Notes: generated from the sequence alone by a model not told the origin. A stretch of DNA of 41,773 nt from Acanthaster planci (GCF_001949145.1 NW_019091681.1:165250-207022); one strand, 5' to 3'; positions 10,617 to 22,572 are shown, counted from the first letter of the stretch. A program made the numbers and translations.

Positions 10617-11427
10617 ATGGTGGGTCGTTTTTGCCTGAAAGTTTTGGTCATGTTTCTTCTGAGCGTCGGTCTGGTTGTTCGTAGAGATGCTAACGAGACT
10701 GACGTCACTGTAGAGAAAGCTGCTGATCCAAGGAATCTCCAGGTAAAAAAATCTTCTACATCCCTCAGAAAGAGCCAAGTTTTCTGACGATCCACTAACT
10801 GAAAGCATATCTAGTTGATCTGCACCAAACTAAACCTAGTGCAGAATATCTATGAAACTTGCATCCAGATTAAGTTGGGGTTTCGTTGAGGTCCCATACA
10901 GTTAAAGAACTTGCGCATCAGCTGACATGCATTGAACAAGTAAATACAAAACATTCTGTTTGACATTGCTATTTCTCTGACTATCCAGGTATGCTCAATA
11001 AGGTAATAACATATTTAATAATATAAAATATATAATACATAATAATGTTTTAAAAACAGAGGGGCATAAGTGATTTACAAAAGAAAGACTTTGCCAATTT
11101 TGGTAGACGCCAACGTTTTGGAAATTATCAGTCATTGAAAATTGTATAACTAGATTTCCATATAGTTCATTCTGTCCAGCTGTATTTGTGCGAGTCAGTG
11201 GAGACAAGTGGAATTTCTGGCCGACCTTTCTTGGAAAAATTCCCGCAAAACCTTTGCTTTTTCTCTATGCGTAGAATGGCATTCATTACACCAGTCTCAA
11301 CGAGCGTGCGCCTCGAGAGGCGTCTAACGTCAACCACCTTCGCGTTTATACTCGACGCCATGGAAAGGTTGGACGGATGGCAGGGATTGGTGCTAGGAGA
11401 ATAAGGACACGTAAAGTCTATGGATAG
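10617..11427 (+). CDS. Array peptide gene 4: secreted basic peptide ending in Val-Tyr-Gly, two exons, 92 aa
   Basis: Exon 1 is 10617-10742 (42 codons) and exon 2 is 11275-11427 (50 codons plus TAG); the 532-nt intron is phase 0, donor gtaaaa, acceptor tatgcgtag. The signal peptide MVGRFCLKVLVMFLLSVGLV is followed by VVRRDANETDVTVEK. Exon 2 contains LNERAPREASNVNHL, RRHGKV, and a C-terminus GARRIRTRKVYG that ends exactly on Gly. A terminal Gly after Tyr is the usual substrate for C-terminal amidation, so a Val-Tyr-amide end is possible. Exon 2 has the same length as in gene 1 (50 codons) despite much sequence change, which supports it being read. It is the most diverged of the four array copies. 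Confidence 0.7.
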
Positions 11428-12404
11428 GCCTGAAATAGGCTGGATAAGGGATTTCACCGAAACACGGCACAGATCGAATGTATTAAAAATGTTCCTGGGT
11501 TAATGCACTTGTTTCTATGTTTCAAGCAATCTTGAGTCCGTTTTCGAAGATAGCCACGTAGAAATACAAAATATGAGTAGCGTCTTTGTGTAAGTGTACC
11601 TTTAAGTAATATTCATTGAAGTATTTCTACAATTTACGATAAATTTCAATACACTCAAATTTTCGGGTCTCAAACTTGGGATAAAAGTATCAGAAAATGT
11701 ATTTTTTTTAATATTTGAATAATTATCCATGCTTCCTGGGCAACTAAGGGCGCTGTTGGTAAAATATCATTTAGGGAAGATAGGGATCAATGCACTAGTC
11801 TTTCTTTTCCAATAACATGATTGTAATTAAATCATTAAAGATCAATTTCAAAAAAAGGTTGATAAGTTGCTTATCATCGCCATATATTTCTTCAACAATG
11901 AATGGCCAAAGTAGCGAAAATGTATGCCAATGTATGTGAGTTCTATTATAAAAACGAATTAAACATTGGGAATCAACCAGTTGCTCATTGATATGGAAGT
12001 GCCATTTGCATAAAACCTCAAACACCATCTCCATTGGCCAACAACACTTGAAATTAAAGTTAAAAGAGAGAAAAACTTTAGAGGTTAATTTTTGTAGTCT
12101 GTTACAGAAATAAAAATCAGTCTCAAAAGGCCTTGTATTTACAATTGAATAGGAGTAACATCAAGCTTGGCTTGCTTTATTTCAAAAAATATTATTATTC
12201 TTTAAAAAGATAATTTTAAAAATAATGCCTTTTTATGCTATGCTCTGATGTTTTTATTTTGATGGAAACGACCACATTTTAATAGGCTTTGTTAACATTA
12301 TACGTCACCTGGATATGCTCTTAGGGCTCTTTTCACGTTGGTCTATACGGCAAGAGATCCGTGCAGTATAAACAAACATTTGAAAGGTTTTTATGGTCAA
12401 CTCT
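11428..12404. other. 3' flank of gene 4, no gene seen
   Basis: Early parts align with other 3' flanks (ggatttcaccgaaacac near 11450; ctgttggtaaaatatcattt near 11752). The rest is AT-rich and unassigned. Confidence 0.45.
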
Positions 12405-13650
12405 TTATTCTGACGCTTGTCTTTCTCAATCCACTGATGCCTCCTCCTCATTCTACCGTTGCTCCTGCCCTCGTTCTTAGCGTGCGTGCTGAGTTGAAAT
12501 GCATTCTCAAAATGTGAAGACACAGCACGGTGGGATTCTCTTAAAACCCTCGGGGCAGCCACGCCCATACACGAAGCGCAGTGACACCATATGGAGATTC
12601 TCATCACCGGGTCAGTTCTCGGTCTTGGCTGAGCCTGTACGACTGTTTTATGGTAGGTAATACATCTCCCGGGTCCCCTCTAACTGCATTTCATCATACG
12701 TACAGCTGTGGACGTATAAGTAATGCAGGTCCAAACCGAAACAGCCACGACTAGTCGGCACACGTTTGTACACAAAGAGATCCAGTTCCTGATAGAGTGG
12801 GCTCCTTGGGGTGGCTGATCTTCGAAGAATTATAACTCAGCAGTGGTTGCAGTCTAACCAATGGGGGTTTACAGGCTAGGGGTGTTTACCTGGGGTGAGG
12901 ATTACAAGTAATCTCTGTTAAGTTGACAAAATTGGGAAGAAAGGTTATGACCATATTTGGTGATATCTGTCGATCTGTATCACCGCCCTGTTGAACCCAG
13001 AGTTTTCATTAACTTTGCTCCTCTGTGTGCCCCATATGCACGCGCATTGACCCGTACAATCAAACAGAAATAGGTAGCATGTTTTCAGCACGTCCAGGCT
13101 CAAATGTGCATGAATCCATTGCTTTGTAAAACTGCGCCCTCTCTTGTTTCCTGTTGGACAGGGTTACAGAGCTCTTACTCATAAACAGAATAGAAATGTA
13201 AACATGAAAAGGAAGGGTAGACAAATGAGTAAAAAGCCCTTTGAAATGCCCTCACAGGCGAAGCATTATACTTTTCCATTGACGTCCTCGGCGTACTCGT
13301 GCTGACACTCAAGAGGCGGCAACATTTCAATTAAACTAGCTGTCTGAACATCAGAACCCAGTAAGGAGAAAGAGAAGCAAGACAGGTGTTTACATGCATG
13401 CTATGTTCACGAAAGATCGCACTTGTGGCAGTCGGGTCTCTAAGGTGCTGAATCTGCCCCGCCAGGTGTTTTAGAGATTAAGAGACATATGAAACGAGAT
13501 ATTTTCTAAATCTTCAAACTAAGACTGCTATGTTTGAGTTGATTCCTGAGACAAAATTTTTTAAATTATGGCCTTTTCTCCCAAATGAAACCTAGGCCTT
13601 GTAGTCCGTTTCCAGGATGATGAAAATTTCATGGACGCTTCTTGATGGCA
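12405..13650 (+). repeat. Orphan array unit: upstream DNA without a peptide gene
   Basis: It begins with a degraded minisatellite (12405-12490). It continues with the shared upstream block (ggtcccctctaactgcattt; tatttggtgatatctg) and then a second copy of the 9430-9960 spacer (aaataggtagcatgttttca; gcacgtccaggctc). In the next 500 nt I find no signal-peptide exon, no TGACTTCACATCA and no exon 2 core. The unit was either truncated on duplication or its gene was lost. Confidence 0.55.
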
Positions 13651-16600
13651 TTGTGTAAGATGTGTCAAATACAATTTTTCACTAACGCAATGAAGTATTG
13701 TTTTACCTCTGGTCTAAAAACCTTCCCTGGACTCCAAGCGTTAAATGCAACTTACAATTGCCAGTGTTCTGCAGTTGCGCATTCGGCCATACGGAGATTG
13801 CACTTCAAAGTTCATTGATCCAACATTAATTGCTCAACATCACTTGTCGATTTGCAAGGAATCCATACGGTAAACGACAATTACGTGTCTCTTTGTTGGC
13901 CATTAAAGATCCATTAATGTCTGGGGTTCTATTTTCCGTGTGATTTTAATGCTGGAGGCATACAATGCAGCACATGATGACATCTGCCTACTTTTGCAAA
14001 TAAACTTAATGGGAAATCTACGAAATAGTAGACGTAGGGTAGGCGCCTAAGGATATAGATTTTTGGGCTATTTCAGGAACACACTTTTGGTAGCTAATGG
14101 TTGGCAAAACTGTGCCAGCCATGAGGTCTAAGAAAAGAATCAGTTAGAAAATATTTAAAACATCTGAGTGAAATATAAAGACACTTTATCATTTATGACA
14201 TTACAAATGCTTCTGCTACCCACAGCAACTGAGTTATACATTTATACAATCAGAGTGTTCATATATATTTTATGGGCAAGCGTTGCTGCCAACCAAGACA
14301 GAATTTTTTTAGGAATCGTTGGAAGCCCTTACAATATGAGAGTAAATTTATGAAAAAAAAAACAAAAAACGAAGAACTGTTGCTCACTATCTTTTCTCTC
14401 CAACCAAAACCATGTGATAATAGCACCAACAGTGAGGGATCATCCTTAAGATTCAAGATTTGGAAACATTAACATTTCAAACTTTCGGCCCGTGGAAAAA
14501 GACCCCCGCTGCCCCCTGGTTCTGGATCACACCCTTGCCTCACAAAGACGAGACCGACTTAAGAGTAAGATTAATGAAACCACGCCCGACGATCCACAAA
14601 CCGCAAAATGTTGTAACATGAAATCATTCATGCTGCACATGGGGTTGGTTGTGGAAAATGACATTTGATTTTATTGAGAATACTAACTAAAATTTTTCAC
14701 CAATCACTTTTATACGGAAACAACTGAAAGCAGAGTGAAAAAAAACACAAACAACACAGAAATGTGAAAAGGGCGGTTTTCTGCAAGGTGTCTCGTTTCT
14801 ATCACCCTCCTGGCGTCAGTGTACAAAGACTCTTCTCTTCTCTTGTCGTCGTTTGCATAATAATTATAAATGTTGAGTGTTATTAATAATTAATGGGTTT
14901 TGTCATAGTGACTGGTGTTTAAAACTGTAGTAAAACACATTAATGCTACGTACATATTAATATTAGGACATAAGATTCTCCTCACAAGGAGGCAAGACGT
15001 CTTAATAAGAAAGAACTCGTTGTTAGGCGTAACAAGTCATACTGCATCACATCGAGTGCTTGTACACTTCGCCAAGACACATGAGATGTCATGAAGACTT
15101 GATTGTAATCTGCATTTGTGGTAACATGATACTTTAAACTCTCTTTCATAATTGTGTTTTCATGACTTGTACATCCAGGTGCCACTGAGGGTCAAACTGT
15201 GTCCAGATCCCCACTTCCTTAACCAAAACATGACTACTAGATTTAGGTAGTGGTGAATTATTTTATCTAATTTGTTCTGATGGTAGTGGGAATGATAGCA
15301 TGGAAATAAAAACAAAGAAACAAGGAAGGCGTTTTGTTGATGTTCATGGTTGATGTGATGTGCAGGTTCAATCAACAACTGAGCTTCAGCCAAGGCGGAC
15401 CGAGACCTATACTATTACGACGTGGAGGGGAGGGGTAATTTGGAATTTCTTAACATAACCTTTACGGCCCAATTTTCTTCGAGCGCGGCTCCGTACAGAG
15501 ACTTTTATATCTTGTTCAAGGAATTAAACGGAATTAGTCCCCTAATGTAACCACTTTAGGTTTTCTATTTTGAACCTCTTTTTTTTGGGGGGGGGGTATT
15601 GACACAACAACAATCTGTCCTTGCTTTTATAAATAGTAAATCATCAGATGACTTTATACGACAGCTTCCAGTCTGGTTGTCCTTAAAAGGTTTCATTACT
15701 GTCGTCTACATTTTAGCCACAAAACATCAATTAAATGCCTGTTTTGTCTCTTTATTTTAATGTGAACGACATACTATAGGCTAAAAGCAAAGATCAATGA
15801 AGTCCTTCCACATTTGGAAACACATTTTAATGGAAAGCCCGGGATTGCCAGGCACGGGTTTGAGCTTTTAGTAGAAAAAAAAACACATGTATGATGTGGT
15901 GTAGAAGTTTATTTCAACGTCCCAAAAGTGTTTGGTAACCAATTGTAAACATGTAAAATACCAAGTGCGCGTTTGGAAAGGGTCGACAGATCTCGCGCAT
16001 TGTCATTGGTCAACGCGTTGCAAACTCTTGGAGGGGTACTAGTGCGATGAATCGCTCGTATTAAACACCTTGTTTCTTTGTTCAGAGAGTGCTATCACCA
16101 ATAACTGTGGTTTTGTGTCTTGTTATTAACACCCAAATGTGTAATTATGTCTAAAGATATTGACATATAAATGAGTGTTTTCTTTAAAAAAACACCATGA
16201 CGTGGTTAGGTTTGCTTTATTAACACCACATGTTCATGTAAAATTGTTACCAAAAAGACATTTAAAGGCGTTAAAACAATAACATTTGTTTTTCAGTGAT
16301 GAAAACACGCAAGTATATCTCAATTTTAACTACATATACTGAATGAATACGCTGAGAATCATTTTAACGCTGAGAGAAGCAAAATATATGTTTTGAGGCA
16401 AGTTTTGTTGCAAATCCAGACAGAATTTTCGGCAAACTGTGGCCACCCAAACAGAAAGGCAAACTATATAAATTATGTAAAGAAGAAACAGTTTCTTGCT
16501 ACAGCTATGTCCCGAAGTTTATTTTCAAACTTAAAATAACGGGTTATCTGAGGTGTTTGTGTGGTTGAGGGGTTCAGAGAAGGAAGTGAGCAATTATTTC

Positions 16601-17060
16601 AATTTTGAGGTTCCATTGTAAACTGCCGCTGCACCATGTTCAACCAAACCCTAGCGTTATGACTAAAGCCCCCTAGCCGCTGTCTTTTTTTTTCTTTTTG
16701 TAACTTTGGTATCTTACAACCTGAGGGGAGTTGAATAAGTGTACTTGTCCTTCTCATCATAAAAGCAGTGGCGTGCAATGTCAAAATAAGGGTGCAATTG
16801 GCTGCAAAAGTTTCGTGTAATAGCTAGTTAATTAAAAAAAAACGTGTAAGTTCAACTCATGGCAGACCGGTCATTGTCCACAAACATCTGAACAACTAGT
16901 TCAAGGCAACAACCTGAAACACATTGCACCGAGTAATTTTTTATTGATGCAAAGAGCCTTTGACTGAGTGTATTCGTCACTCTTAATGGAAAGCGAAGTT
17001 AACAGTGGTGCCTAGGCTATTTATTGTTATGAATCAAAATGGAATGCAAGTTGTAAAAGG
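13651..17060. other. Gene-poor interval between the array and the 17.2-kb gene
   Basis: No conserved exon, paralogous block or RNA gene is recognised over 3.4 kb. A CCAAT-bearing segment at about 15966-16056 has an inverted copy at 32630-32720. A T/G homopolymer run sits near 15571-15597. All open frames here are short and without signal peptides or paralogues. Confidence 0.45.
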
Positions 17061-17068
17061 TGGGGAAA

Positions 17069-17076
17069 TATATAAT
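17069..17076 (+). promoter_or_regulatory. Possible TATA box of the 17.2-kb gene
   Basis: TATATAAT lies 115 nt before the ATG at 17192, followed by GC-richer sequence suited to a 5'UTR. This is a plausible core promoter only; no second copy exists for comparison. Confidence 0.35.
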
Positions 17077-17191
17077 ATAATAACTGTGCGACTTCGGAGG
17101 TTTCGCAAACTGTACTGGGTCCGTCGAATGGTATCGCCGATTCATTGCTGCTTCAACGACAACTTAGCTCTGACTGTCCTCAGACGCCAAA

Positions 17192-19300
17192 ATGGCAAAC
17201 GGTAGCCTGAAGATTCAGATGCTCCTCCTGGTGATATTCGCCGGGGTAGTAGCCTTCGCCGCACCAGTTAATCAACAAGACAATGGCTTTCTTGGGAACA
17301 TGAACAGAGCCACTGAGAACAAAACCCAGGTAAGATTGTCAAAAACCCGCCCTATAGCAAGGTTTTTACACCAAATTGTAAATATAAATATGGCTTTTGG
17401 AATTAGGAAAGTTTGTCACTGAATCTCAGGCACGGGGAACATTTCTAACCAAGTATACGTCGTGATTTTTGGAAGACATTGTCTGACGATCGTTGGATTC
17501 CTATTTTACCATCACTGGCTATTGGCTTAGGTTTACGCTTACCGCCGTTCCCCGATTGCTTCGAAGATAAACCTGTTCCATTAGGAAAATAAATCCGTTT
17601 TTATTTTGGCTCAGGCAAGGAAGAGGTTCTTTAAAACTCCTCCAAATATTTACTTTGTTCCATTCCAGTATTCATCATTGTTTTAAGTTTCATCCCAGAA
17701 TGTACGTTTTGTAGAAGAATATGTTCATCCCTCTGTCCTTTCCCTCCTTCACTCTACCGCCCCACCCCTCCCTTTTGTGTTTCTCCACTGAGACCTGTTT
17801 GTCCATGCATATCCCACTCTTCGTCAGCCCTGTATTGGTGTCTTAAAAATTGGCTAAGTTTGGAATGTCAGCGTTTAATTCTTTTATGAATTTTATGATT
17901 ATATGTATAATTTATTAGTACATTATTTAATTCAGAGATTTTATCTATTTCACACGGATGCCTGTACGTTGCGGGTAACTGCTGTTGGTCATCAGATATC
18001 ACAAGCACAACAGTCGGACTGGGAAACGTTTGATTTGTGACCAAAACTGCAACAATCCACAATAATTTCAAGTATACATCTCCAAAAACAAGTCATTCCT
18101 TTCCAAGATCCTTATTTCAAAAAAAAATCTGAGATCTTTCAGCTGGATTGCAAGTTTGACTCTTTGTTGTTCTTCATATTACGGACTTNCAGTGTTTTTT
18201 CTTTATTTGTTTATTTCATGAAAATGCTGCTCTTGTTGCCGATGCACTCGAAATGATCCGTCATGTGAGAGTAAGTGTCATACAAAGTTTATTTACAGAG
18301 TAATGGGTCAACAGATTCTGTAATGAAATCTGCCCTCTATTACATGTTCTCTTTTTATTTAAATCTTGCAATTCTGTTGTCATTTGATATGGGTTCATTG
18401 TACTTAACCCAGTAAAAAGCGTTTGATATCTTTCGGTAGAACTCCCTTTGGCAATGGTATTTGTGGCAGCCATTTGATTTAGATGTGGCCAGTAGTTGTA
18501 AATCGCTCGATTGACTTCATGCACTGTTCACTTCCACTTTAACATTACAAGCAAGGCCTGATACATAAGCATGCAAAGCACAAATGGTGAGAGTCCGTGA
18601 CACTAGCTTAAAACTCGACGATTTCTACGCCGTAATAATCAAATCAGATAAACATTTAACACAACAGATAAACATTAATTATAGTCAAGGTGTGATTGAA
18701 ATACTTGAATGTATCATGTGAAAAATAATTTGAAATGCAATTTCTTCTGGCAAATGTAACACAAATAGCTGAAACGGATAATACAATTACACAGAAAACG
18801 AATAAAGGTTTCAGGTAGACTTGTTTGAGTTGTTCGTTTGTTTTACAGATATTTTTTTCCAATTTGCTTTTTATCAAATTAAATGATCACTTAAATCTGG
18901 ATGCTCACGTGAATGAGCAAGTAAAATGGACATGTATCAACCTAATTATACGAAACACATTTAACGTGGGCTCTCGTAAACACACGCTTTGGTTTGGAAT
19001 AAACGGTTGATTAATCTTCTAGTAGGAAACTGGTGCTTTATAAATCTTAAATTAACATTGTTTCTTTTACTTGTATTCACTTTGCAGTCCAACGCTGACA
19101 ACGATATGCAGCAAGAAGATCTTCAAGAAAAGAACATGCACGACCTTCAAAATCTCAAGAAGCGTCCCAACTGGCTCATATTCAGAGAACGGCACCTGAT
19201 GGACAAGCCCTCCCTGCGGATTCCACTTTCCCACGTTGATTTTTTCCCCCATCTCCAAGATGATGATCCACAAGCCACAAAAATTGTTAACAAGTTTTAA
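17192..19300 (+). CDS. Two-exon secreted peptide precursor, 116 aa, unrelated by eye to the array family
   Basis: Exon 1 is 17192-17329 (46 codons) and exon 2 is 19088-19300 (70 codons plus TAA); the 1757-nt intron is phase 0, with cag/gtaaga donor and an actttgcag acceptor after a long pyrimidine tract. The signal peptide is about residues 1-24 (MANGSLKIQMLLLVIFAGVV then AFAA). Exon 2 begins with an acidic, Gln-rich stretch, DMQQEDLQEKNMHDLQ, then NLKKR, a convertase-type site. PNWLIFRERHL, PLSHVDFFPHLQDDD and NKF follow, giving a ~44-residue mature peptide if cut after KKR. There are no cysteines after the signal. A second, divergent copy of exon 2 lies at 22360-22572. The exon plan matches the array genes, but residue similarity is not evident. 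Confidence 0.68.
18189..18189. other. Single ambiguous base at the left edge of tandem block A
   Basis: The isolated n falls exactly where similarity between 18190-21552 and 21554-25305 begins. With the n at 21553 it brackets block A, which suggests contig joints rather than simple miscalls. Confidence 0.6.
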
Positions 19301-20253
19301 GTTGACAACATATCTATTAAGAAAAGTGTTACTGAAACAGTTCATATGTCATTATTATTCGCTATGGAAACTGAACGAAAAAAGCAGTGTAGCCTTTAAT
19401 TGAGTAAAGCAAGGACACAAATGCGAACGACAATAGGAAATAGACAAAATACAACCAGCGTGAATCAAATTGGCTACTTTGAGAAATGTCTACTAGACTT
19501 AGGTGGTGGTGAATTAATAATATTATTAAGCATAATCAATAATGTGAACTGTCACTACAAAATGAGCTACAAAATCAGAATTTTCAAAATTGAGGTAATT
19601 ATTGTTATTTTCAATTAATCAGTAGAAAAAAGAGCTTTCCACTGGTATACAAATGGAGCACTTAGGGTAAACGTACAAGTTGACAATGTGGCATTATTCT
19701 GGCAGCTTTGTGTCTTTGTTCCCGACATTGTTTCAATATTTCTGACCAGGCATAATAATCAATAATGATAATCGTCAACATTGCCGAGAAAATGACATTT
19801 TTAAATATAGGGTCCGGCAAAATAATTGCAAATAATGCAAATTTCCTTTCATTTTGTCAGACGGGTCACATATATTTATTTTTGTCTCCTTCACGGGAGT
19901 GAATGTTTGGAACTTAAACCTGCAAAACATTGAAGTGCTGCTGTTGATGTGATTTGTTTGTGAGATTTTGCCGAGTGAAAGTTCAGTCCCTAACTATTTC
20001 ATCCGAAGGCAAAAAAACCTAAAGGGATTTAGGAATTTAATATGACCTTTTTGGCTTTCATCAGAAGGAGCCATGAGGAGCATGTATACCTATTCGCCAG
20101 GAAATGAGTCAGCCTGGTCCCTCTATTTCATCATTTTTCAGACAAAAGGAACACGTATATTCAGTTTACGATATTTTGATTGGTTTCGTTTTAGCTTGAT
20201 TTATTATTCATAAATACCTAAGACAGTTTAGCTTTTCCTATTGGTGGAGAGCC

Positions 20254-20290
20254 CGTCACGTGGCCGGTCTTAAACGGACGATAAAATACC
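20254..20290. repeat. ccggtcttaaacg motif in tandem block A
   Basis: The string ccggtcttaaacg occurs here and as one arm of the palindrome at 24260-24287; block B has the near copy cagtcttaaacgg at 23798. It may mark the end of a small mobile element. Confidence 0.3.
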
Positions 20291-21429
20291 AACCGCAACA
20301 AAGTGGCCCCTGAACAGGGACATTCACGTGACACTACGCATGCATAGTGACCGCGCCAATGCTACACAGCACGGTCCATTGTCTGCATTCAGATCTGCCT
20401 CTGCCTGGCATCGGCAGCCGAAACGTCATGGCTGGCAACTTGACGCCAATCTTTGCACAATCTGTCTTTGCTAACTGCACATTCATGAGCAAAGTCGTGG
20501 TAAAATGGCTTTCAACCATCACAATTGTCACCAGAATGCCCTTTCAGATGACGCTAAGCAATAATTTGGCAGCATTAATCCTTAATTTTGTCTAAAAATG
20601 AGCGTCATGTAGTAGAGCGGAGAAGACACGTTGTCAGAGCTTCTTATATGTAATTTATATCGACACGTCGTGCTGCGTATCATGCATAGGCTGTTTACTG
20701 TAATGCTTAGGCTGGAAAATATAATTAAAGACATTTTGATTTTAATCGTTTCAAAACGTTATAATTTGAAATCCCAGTTTTATTCTTATCTATATTACAT
20801 TTTCTTTATATTGTTGAGAAATACAATGATCTTGACTCTTGAAAAGAGTTGTAGCTGTGTTTACATTAATTACCCATTGTCCTCTGGATTTTCAATGGCA
20901 GTGACAACCGTAGTCTGGTATCCGTTTTCTACTTCCGGTCCTCAGGCCCAATTATCGTACACAGCGTATCCTATTTGCTCTGAACAAATAACACGCAGAA
21001 CAGTGGAATGTGACATACGCCACAGACGAAAGGAAAACCTACAGAAAGTCATCAATAATAATCGCAAATGATTGCTTTAAAGTAATAATAGATGAAATTC
21101 CAAGGAAAATGAAGCTATTTTAGTGCAATCGTATGAGCCCCACGATCTGGACCGAGAAAGTGCGTAATTCTCACAGCAACGGAGGCTCTTTTTGTCGGAA
21201 CTGCACTTGGCTGGTTCACTAACGACTAGGTAATGCATGCGTCACAGTCGCATCGCTGTCAACAAAATGAACACTCGCACCAACGAGGCTCTTTTCAACT
21301 GACGGGGGGTGCTTCTGGTCAATGCGGATACCACTTGCCTCTTACTAAAATTATTTCGACTCCAGAAAGAAGCGGCTACATAAACTCAAGAATATTTCAC
21401 ATCAGCTGCCTTGTCATTTTGCGTGAGTT

Positions 21430-21552
21430 TCAGGCACCAGACGGCGTATCCTCTTTCAGTGGGTGTCCGTACATGCCGAACCCGCCGTATCCTCCGAATC
21501 TCGCTCGAGACCTGGTCACTTCCACCCCTGCGGTCAAGTGAGCCCTCTCGCA
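21430..21552 (-). pseudogene. Truncated copy of the terminal exon of the 25.2-26.1 kb gene
   Basis: Read on the minus strand, 21552-21430 matches the last 41 codons of that gene's exon 2 (RSRARFGGYGGFG, then YGHPLKEDTPSGA and TGA) with three replacements (R to H, M to V, T to M). It stops abruptly at the n at 21553, with no acceptor or exon 1. The frame is intact, so this is more likely a cut second copy or allele at an assembly joint than a decayed gene. Confidence 0.7.
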
Positions 21553-21553
21553 N
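21553..21553. other. Single ambiguous base at the joint of tandem blocks A and B
   Basis: The n separates block A, cut in mid-exon, from the start of block B. It is consistent with a scaffold joint. Confidence 0.6.
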
Positions 21554-22359
21554 TATTGTTTTTTTCTTTATTTGTTTATTTCATGACAATGCTGCTTTTG
21601 TTGCCGATGCAATCGAAATGACCTGTCATGTGATAGTAAGTGTCTACAAAGTTTATGTGCAGAGTAATGGGTCAACAGATTCTGTAATGAAATCTGCCCT
21701 CTATTACATGTTCTCTTTTTATTTAAATCTTGCAATTCTGTTGTCATTTGATATGGGTTTATTGTACTTTACCCAGTAAAAAGCGTTTGATATCTTTCGG
21801 TAGATCTCCCTTTGGCAATGGTATTTGTGGCAGCCATTTGATTTAGATGTGGCCAGTAGTTGTAAATCCGTGACACTAGCTTAAAACTCGACGATTTCTA
21901 CGCCGTAATAATCAAATCAGATAAACATTTAACACAGCAGATAAACATTAATTTTAGTCAAGGTGTGATTAAAATACTTGAATGTATCATGTGAAAAATC
22001 ATTTGAAATGCAAATTCTCCCGGCAAATGTAACACAAGTAGCTGAAACAGATAATACAATTACACAGAAAACGAATAAAGGTTTCAGGTAGACTTGTTTG
22101 AGCTGTTCGTTTGTTTTACAGGTTTTTTTTTTAATTTGCTTTTTATCAAATTAAATGATCACTTAAATCTGGATGCTCACGTGAATGAGCAAGTAAAATG
22201 GACATGTGTCAGCCTAATTATGTGAAACTCATTTAACGTGGGTTCTCGTAAAAACACGCTTTGGTTTGGAATAAACGGTTGATTAATCTTCTGGTAGGAA
22301 ACTGGTGCATTATATATCTTAAATTAACATTGTTACTTTTACTTGTATTCACTTTGCAG

Positions 22360-22572
22360 TTCGACACTGACAACGATGCGCAGCAAGACGATCTTCAAGA
22401 AAGGAGCATGCACGACCTTCAAAATATCAAGAAGCGTCCCAACTTGCGCATATTCAGAGAACGGCACCTGGTGGAGAAGCCTTCCCTGTGGATTCCACTT
22501 TCCCACGTTGATTTTTTCCCCCATCTCCAAGATGATGATCCACAAGCCACAGAAATTGTTACCAAGTTTTAA
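22360..22572 (+). CDS. Second terminal exon (exon 2B) of the 17.2-kb secreted peptide gene
   Basis: An acceptor actttgcag is followed by a phase-0 frame of 70 codons plus TAA, the same length as exon 2 at 19088-19300. It starts FDTDNDAQQDDLQERSMHDL and keeps NIKKR, IFRERHL and the whole segment PLSHVDFFPHLQDDD. By hand count there are 17 base differences from exon 2A, of which 16 change the residue (15 of 70 residues). No exon 1 is found between the two copies. It is therefore a mutually exclusive alternative last exon, the other allele, or a gene whose exon 1 was not duplicated. The frame is fully intact. Confidence 0.6.
   Translation, partial: FDTDNDAQQDDLQERSMHDLQNIKKRPNLRIFRERHLVEKPSLWIPLSHVDFFPHLQDDDPQATEIVTKF

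Larger units (their letters stand above)
18190..21552 (+). repeat. Tandem block A (3.4 kb)
   Basis: It is similar to block B along its length, with several large insertions and deletions. Near the start (18200-18480) differences are few per cent; around exon 2 they reach about 8 per cent by hand count. Block A has about 90 nt absent from B at 18509-18597, and lacks about 250 nt present in B near 23430-23670. It holds terminal exon A of the 17.2-kb gene and, at its right end, a cut copy of the last exon of the minus-strand gene at 25.2 kb. Confidence 0.8.

Noticed and set aside
18989-19300. 103-codon open frame with a hydrophobic leader running into exon 2A (and the same at 22261-22572)
   Set aside because: The first codon is TTG, not ATG, and the hydrophobic leader is the pyrimidine tract of the splice acceptor read in frame. 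Splicing at 19088 to the signal exon at 17192 explains the region better.
19088-19300. Parathyroid-hormone-like resemblance (KKR site, Met-His-Asx-Leu, Trp-Leu)
   Set aside because: The shared residues are few, their order relative to the cleavage site is wrong, and no alignment over 30 residues holds by eye.
20631-21071. 146-codon open frame, the longest uninterrupted one apart from 25.0-25.5 kb
   Set aside because: It starts without an ATG, is AT-biased with low-complexity hydrophobic residues, and has no recognisable domain; most of it cannot be compared because block B has a gap there.
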